From positions 1,963,318 to 2,027,317 of the forward strand of contig NZ_CP150886.1 in the NCBI RefSeq assembly GCF_038050375.1: a stretch of DNA of 64,000 nt, read 5' to 3'. The translations under genes and the position numbers were made by a program. Positions 60,818 to 64,000 of this stretch are shown here, in pieces. The notes under the pieces were generated by a model. It was not told the origin of the DNA and made no database searches. It saw only the letters and a list, made by a program, of their open reading frames with translations. Source of the stretch: Okeanomitos corallinicola TIOX110. GTDB lineage: Bacteria > Cyanobacteriota > Cyanobacteriia > Cyanobacteriales > Nostocaceae. The number at the start of each line of letters is the position of its first letter. Within the stretch, counting starts at the first letter, position 1.

Positions 60818-63800
60818 ATGAAAACACCTACAGAATTACCAATTCGCTTAGATTATTACTACGAACAAATCAAAACAATTATTCTCTCCCGTCAAAATCC
60901 CATCACCGGTTTATTACCAGCCAGTACCGCCATTACTGCCCACGGTGATTATACAGATGCTTGGGTGAGAGATAATGTTTATAGTATTTTGGCAGTCTGG
61001 GGTTTAGCATTAGCTTACCGCAAAATAGATGACGATCAAGGACGTACCTATGAATTGGAATATAGTGTAGTCAAATTGATGCGTGGTTTGCTGTTTGCAA
61101 TGATGCGACAGTCCCATAAGGTAGAAACATTTAAACACACACAATCTTTACTAGATGGACTGCACGCCAAATACAATACTGCCACTGGTGATGTTGTAGT
61201 TGGGGATGATGAATGGGGACATTTACAACTAGATGCGACATCTATATATCTGTTGATGTTGGCACAAATGACAGCATCAGGTTTATCAATTATTTTTACC
61301 TTGGATGAAGTTAACTTTGTCCAAAATTTGGTTTATTACATTGGGAGAGCTTACCGCACCCCAGATTTTGGGATTTGGGAGCGAGGTAATAAAATTAATC
61401 ACGGTAGTGCCGAACTAAATGCCAGTTCTCTGGGTATGGCTAAAGCTGCACTAGAGGCGATGAATGGACTGAATTTATTTGGTGTCAATGGTTGTCAAGC
61501 CTCAGTAATTCATGTTCTCCCAGATGAAATTGCTAGGGCGAGAATTACCTTAGAATCTTTATTACCAAGGGAATCAGCATCTAAAGAAGTTGATGCGGCT
61601 TTATTGAGTATTATTAGTTATCCTGCCTTTGCAGTGGAAGATTTACAGTTACAACAACGCACCTTTAATGAAATTATTAATAAATTGGGTGGTAGATATG
61701 GCTGTAAACGCTTTTTGAGAGATGGACACCAAACGGTTTTAGAAGACTCTCACCGGTTACATTATGAACCTTGGGAACTGAAACAATTTGAAAATATCGA
61801 ATGTGAATGGCCGTTGTTTTTCACTTATTTAATTCTTGATGGTATTTTTAGTCAGAATGATGAACAAGTTGAAAAATATCAACAACTTTTAGCCGAAGTT
61901 ATTGTTGAAAGGGATGGCTGGAAGTTATTACCGGAATTGTATTATGTACCTGAAGAAAATATTGAGGCGGAAAAATTAGAGCCTCATACACAAACTAGAT
62001 TACCTAATGAAAATATTCCTTTGGTGTGGGCGCAAAGTTTATATTTTTTGGGAGAAATGTTGACCGAAGGTTTAATTGCAGTAGGAGATATTGATCCTTT
62101 AGGTAGACATTTACGGGTGGGTAAAAATCGGGAAGCAATGGTACAAATTGCTTTGCTGGCAGAAGATGAAGAATTACAATCTGAGTTAGAAGTGTATGGT
62201 ATTGAAACTCAAACACCTAACCAAGTAGAACCAATTCAAATTAGGCACGCTGGGGAACTTTCACAAATTTATACGCAAATTGGGCGTAATGATAAATTAG
62301 GTTTGACAGGCCGTCCGATGCGGAGGTTGCGGAGTTTGACAATATCAAGAATGTACCGGATTCAAGATCAAACTATTGCTTTTTTACCTACTTTTTTGGA
62401 TTCACAACAATTTTATTTAACCCTGGATTACCATTTTTTAGTTGATCAAATTCGTGGTGAGTTAGCTTATATCCAAAAGTGTTGGAGTGATTTAGGTCGG
62501 CCGACTTTGACTTTAATGATTACTCGTACCATGTTAGAAACTGGTGCAGAAGCATTATTAGAATTAATGCAGGAACTCAAGGATGGTGTTTGTGGTGGTG
62601 TGAAGGTAAAATTAGGCAGATTGAATCAATTAATGCTGACTGCTGCTTTGCAAAGAATTGATTTTCTGGAAGATATTAAGTTATTTTCTCCTCCTGTTAA
62701 GGATGCCAAGCTGCGTTACTATCATTTGTTTTCTAATCCTAGTAAAAATTGGCGGTTGGGACATACACAGGAATTTCACATGGAATGTGAAACTAACTTA
62801 GATGCTTTGCTGAGTTATTTACGTTCCTCGGAAAATATTTATGAACAAATTGAATTATTGCAAACTTTAAGTCGTTTAAAGGGTTTGGATTTTGAAACTG
62901 GTTATGGCGAAGCTGGTTATGCAGTGACAGTGGGAGATTTATTGGATGAAGTTTACACTAAAGCTGGTTCTTTAGGTTTGTGGGCGGTGGTACGACGAGC
63001 TGCTGCTTTAAGACAAATGGTGGATATTGCTTTGTCTGATGCGGTGACAAGTATTTTGGTTTGTGGTAAACAAATTGCTGTGGGTAGGGCTTATAGTGAG
63101 GCTTCATTGATCACTGTACCTATGTCTCATCATGAAATTGCTGAGAAGATTAATAATTTCTGTCGGGAGGATATCCGCGATCGCGTTTTGACTCAAGAAG
63201 TGATGATTTATTTGGGTGTGTTAATTAAGTCAGAACCGGAATTATTTAAGGGACTTTTAACACTGAGAGTTGGTTATTTGATTCTGTTAATTACTAGCGA
63301 ATTAGCCCAAGAATTAGGTGTAACTCAGGATGAAGCTTATGATCATTTGATGCAGCTTTCACCTTATGAAGTTAAGGATCGTCTGGAAAAAGTCTTAACT
63401 AGCTATAGTGGTGTTACTGGTTTATTACGTCAACAGGAATCATTGCATATTAAGCAGAAAGAAAGTGATATTGCTTGGGTGGTGCAACCAGTAATTAGGG
63501 AAGAAATTGAAGTTGAACCAGAAAATTGGCGCAGATATCGTCAAGCAGAAGGGGCAATAAATCGAGTTCCCAAGGACTTTTTTAAACAAGTTTGGTTGTT
63601 AATGCACCATTGTAAAGGGTTGGTAATTGGGGATAAGTTAGAAAGAAGAAATCGCTTGGAAAGTGAGTTGATGATTTCAGAAATGACCGCTGGGGAAAGA
63701 AATTTTGCTCTGAGAATTGAACATTTACTGAATAAAATTGAAGCCCCAGAATATCGCCAAGTCAATGTAGAAGCGTTGATGGAGTTAGCAGCAATAGCAG

Positions 63801-64000
63801 CTAATAATCCGAATTTACACATTGAAGAATATATTGTTTTAGATGTTTTAGTTGGTCATGCGGTCAGATTAGCATGGTTAGAAAATCATCCAGAAAGGGG
63901 CGATCGCTATGACGAAGATAAGGGTTTAGCATGGCCTAATTTTTATAATACTTCTCCCAGTGATTGTGCTACTTATATCTTGAAGGCGTTAAAATTCCTG
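60818..64000 (+). CDS. GH15/phosphorylase-kinase-alpha-like protein, 3' end outside window
   Basis: The frame is open for about 1060 residues from the ATG at 60818 to the window edge. The N-terminal 380 residues match glycoside hydrolase family 15: TAHGDYTDAWVRDNVYSI, DEWGHLQLDATSIYLLML, IWERGNKINHGSAELNAS and LEDSHRLHYEPWELKQFENI with catalytic-type Glu residues. The long remainder, including PYEVKDRLEKVLTSYSG, resembles the phosphorylase kinase alpha/beta subunits. Cyanobacteria hold such large proteins with unknown substrate; glycogen metabolism is plausible. A C-terminal part may be missing here, so the end cannot be described. Confidence 0.85.
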   Translation, partial: MKTPTELPIRLDYYYEQIKTIILSRQNPITGLLPASTAITAHGDYTDAWVRDNVYSILAVWGLALAYRKIDDDQGRTYELEYSVVKLMRGLLFAMMRQSHKVETFKHTQSLLDGLHAKYNTATGDVVVGDDEWGHLQLDATSIYLLMLAQMTASGLSIIFTLDEVNFVQNLVYYIGRAYRTPDFGIWERGNKINHGSAELNASSLGMAKAALEAMNGLNLFGVNGCQASVIHVLPDEIARARITLESLLPRESASKEVDAALLSIISYPAFAVEDLQLQQRTFNEIINKLGGRYGCKRFLRDGHQTVLEDSHRLHYEPWELKQFENIECEWPLFFTYLILDGIFSQNDEQVEKYQQLLAEVIVERDGWKLLPELYYVPEENIEAEKLEPHTQTRLPNENIPLVWAQSLYFLGEMLTEGLIAVGDIDPLGRHLRVGKNREAMVQIALLAEDEELQSELEVYGIETQTPNQVEPIQIRHAGELSQIYTQIGRNDKLGLTGRPMRRLRSLTISRMYRIQDQTIAFLPTFLDSQQFYLTLDYHFLVDQIRGELAYIQKCWSDLGRPTLTLMITRTMLETGAEALLELMQELKDGVCGGVKVKLGRLNQLMLTAALQRIDFLEDIKLFSPPVKDAKLRYYHLFSNPSKNWRLGHTQEFHMECETNLDALLSYLRSSENIYEQIELLQTLSRLKGLDFETGYGEAGYAVTVGDLLDEVYTKAGSLGLWAVVRRAAALRQMVDIALSDAVTSILVCGKQIAVGRAYSEASLITVPMSHHEIAEKINNFCREDIRDRVLTQEVMIYLGVLIKSEPELFKGLLTLRVGYLILLITSELAQELGVTQDEAYDHLMQLSPYEVKDRLEKVLTSYSGVTGLLRQQESLHIKQKESDIAWVVQPVIREEIEVEPENWRRYRQAEGAINRVPKDFFKQVWLLMHHCKGLVIGDKLERRNRLESELMISEMTAGERNFALRIEHLLNKIEAPEYRQVNVEALMELAAIAANNPNLHIEEYIVLDVLVGHAVRLAWLENHPERGDRYDEDKGLAWPNFYNTSPSDCATYILKALKFL

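Noticed and set aside
60718-60948. Plus-strand frame of 76 codons ahead of the GH15-like gene
   Set aside because: It overlaps the conserved N-terminus of the GH15-like protein in another frame and shows no family motif.
1-64000. tRNA, rRNA and CRISPR arrays
   Set aside because: No T-loop/acceptor combination, rRNA core sequence, or array of 25-40 base repeats with unique spacers was found by reading; a tRNAscan run could still find a tRNA missed by eye.

Overview
The window comes from the chromosome of a cyanobacterium. It is AT-rich, carries many HIP1 octamers (GCGATCGC, for example near 4415, 12790, 14517, 16671, 26524, 44383 and 51962), and encodes cyanobacterial marker proteins: PcxA, CcmP, LdpA, the ClpR/ClpP pair, CrtH, AcsF, a Ycf45-like R3H ATPase, Ycf19/YggT and a DUF2996 protein. 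Abundant heptanucleotide tandem repeats and short repeats of the 'acgaaccacagaggcacagag' and 'acgcagataaacgcagat' types suggest a filamentous Nostocales genome (Anabaena/Dolichospermum-like). That last step is inference.

Layout. 0-7 kb: a P-loop protein cut by the window edge, pcxA, mltA, an IS-derived remnant, a molybdate ModB-ModC fusion transporter, a pentapeptide-repeat protein and the carboxysome shell protein CcmP. 7-14 kb: RluA-type pseudouridine synthase, HD phosphohydrolase, DEDDh exonuclease, then a PhnD-like binding protein with a histidine kinase, and two tiny unidentified membrane proteins in tandem. 14-27 kb: Ski2-like helicase, a decayed toxin-antitoxin patch, Ycf45-like ATPase, LdpA (redox input to the clock), signal peptidase I, dihydroorotase, TsaE, YvcK, Ycf19/YggT and Upp. 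27-34 kb: a probable small RNA, CrtH, PurT, a TauE exporter, a dead Uma2 gene, and clpR-clpP-dnaJ. 34-39 kb: a four-gene chaperone-usher-like surface fibre cluster (two secreted subunits, a PapD-like chaperone, an usher-like outer membrane protein). 39-47 kb: PaO-like Rieske oxygenase, threonine synthase flanked by two ubiquitin-fold sulfur-carrier proteins, a PfkB kinase, small conserved proteins and AcsF. 47-51.2 kb: an accessory block with an AAA ATPase/DUF4276 pair, an orphan HicB between direct repeats, and an unrecognised two-gene operon. 51-64 kb: AroC, S66 peptidase, methyltransferase, two glycosyltransferases, HemE, an epimerase, a MazF/RHH toxin-antitoxin pair and a large GH15/phosphorylase-kinase-like protein that runs off the end.

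Most of the window is housekeeping: tetrapyrrole synthesis (hemE, acsF), carotenoid isomerisation, aromatic and threonine synthesis, pyrimidine and purine metabolism, proteostasis. The parts that deserve attention are the chaperone-usher-like cluster and its internal hairpin, the promoter-hairpin-T-tract unit upstream of crtH, ThrC with its flanking carrier proteins, the 47-51 kb accessory block, and several genes (rluA-like, ldpA, yvcK) into which intergenic-type repeats have been absorbed in frame. No tRNA, rRNA or CRISPR array was recognised by eye.
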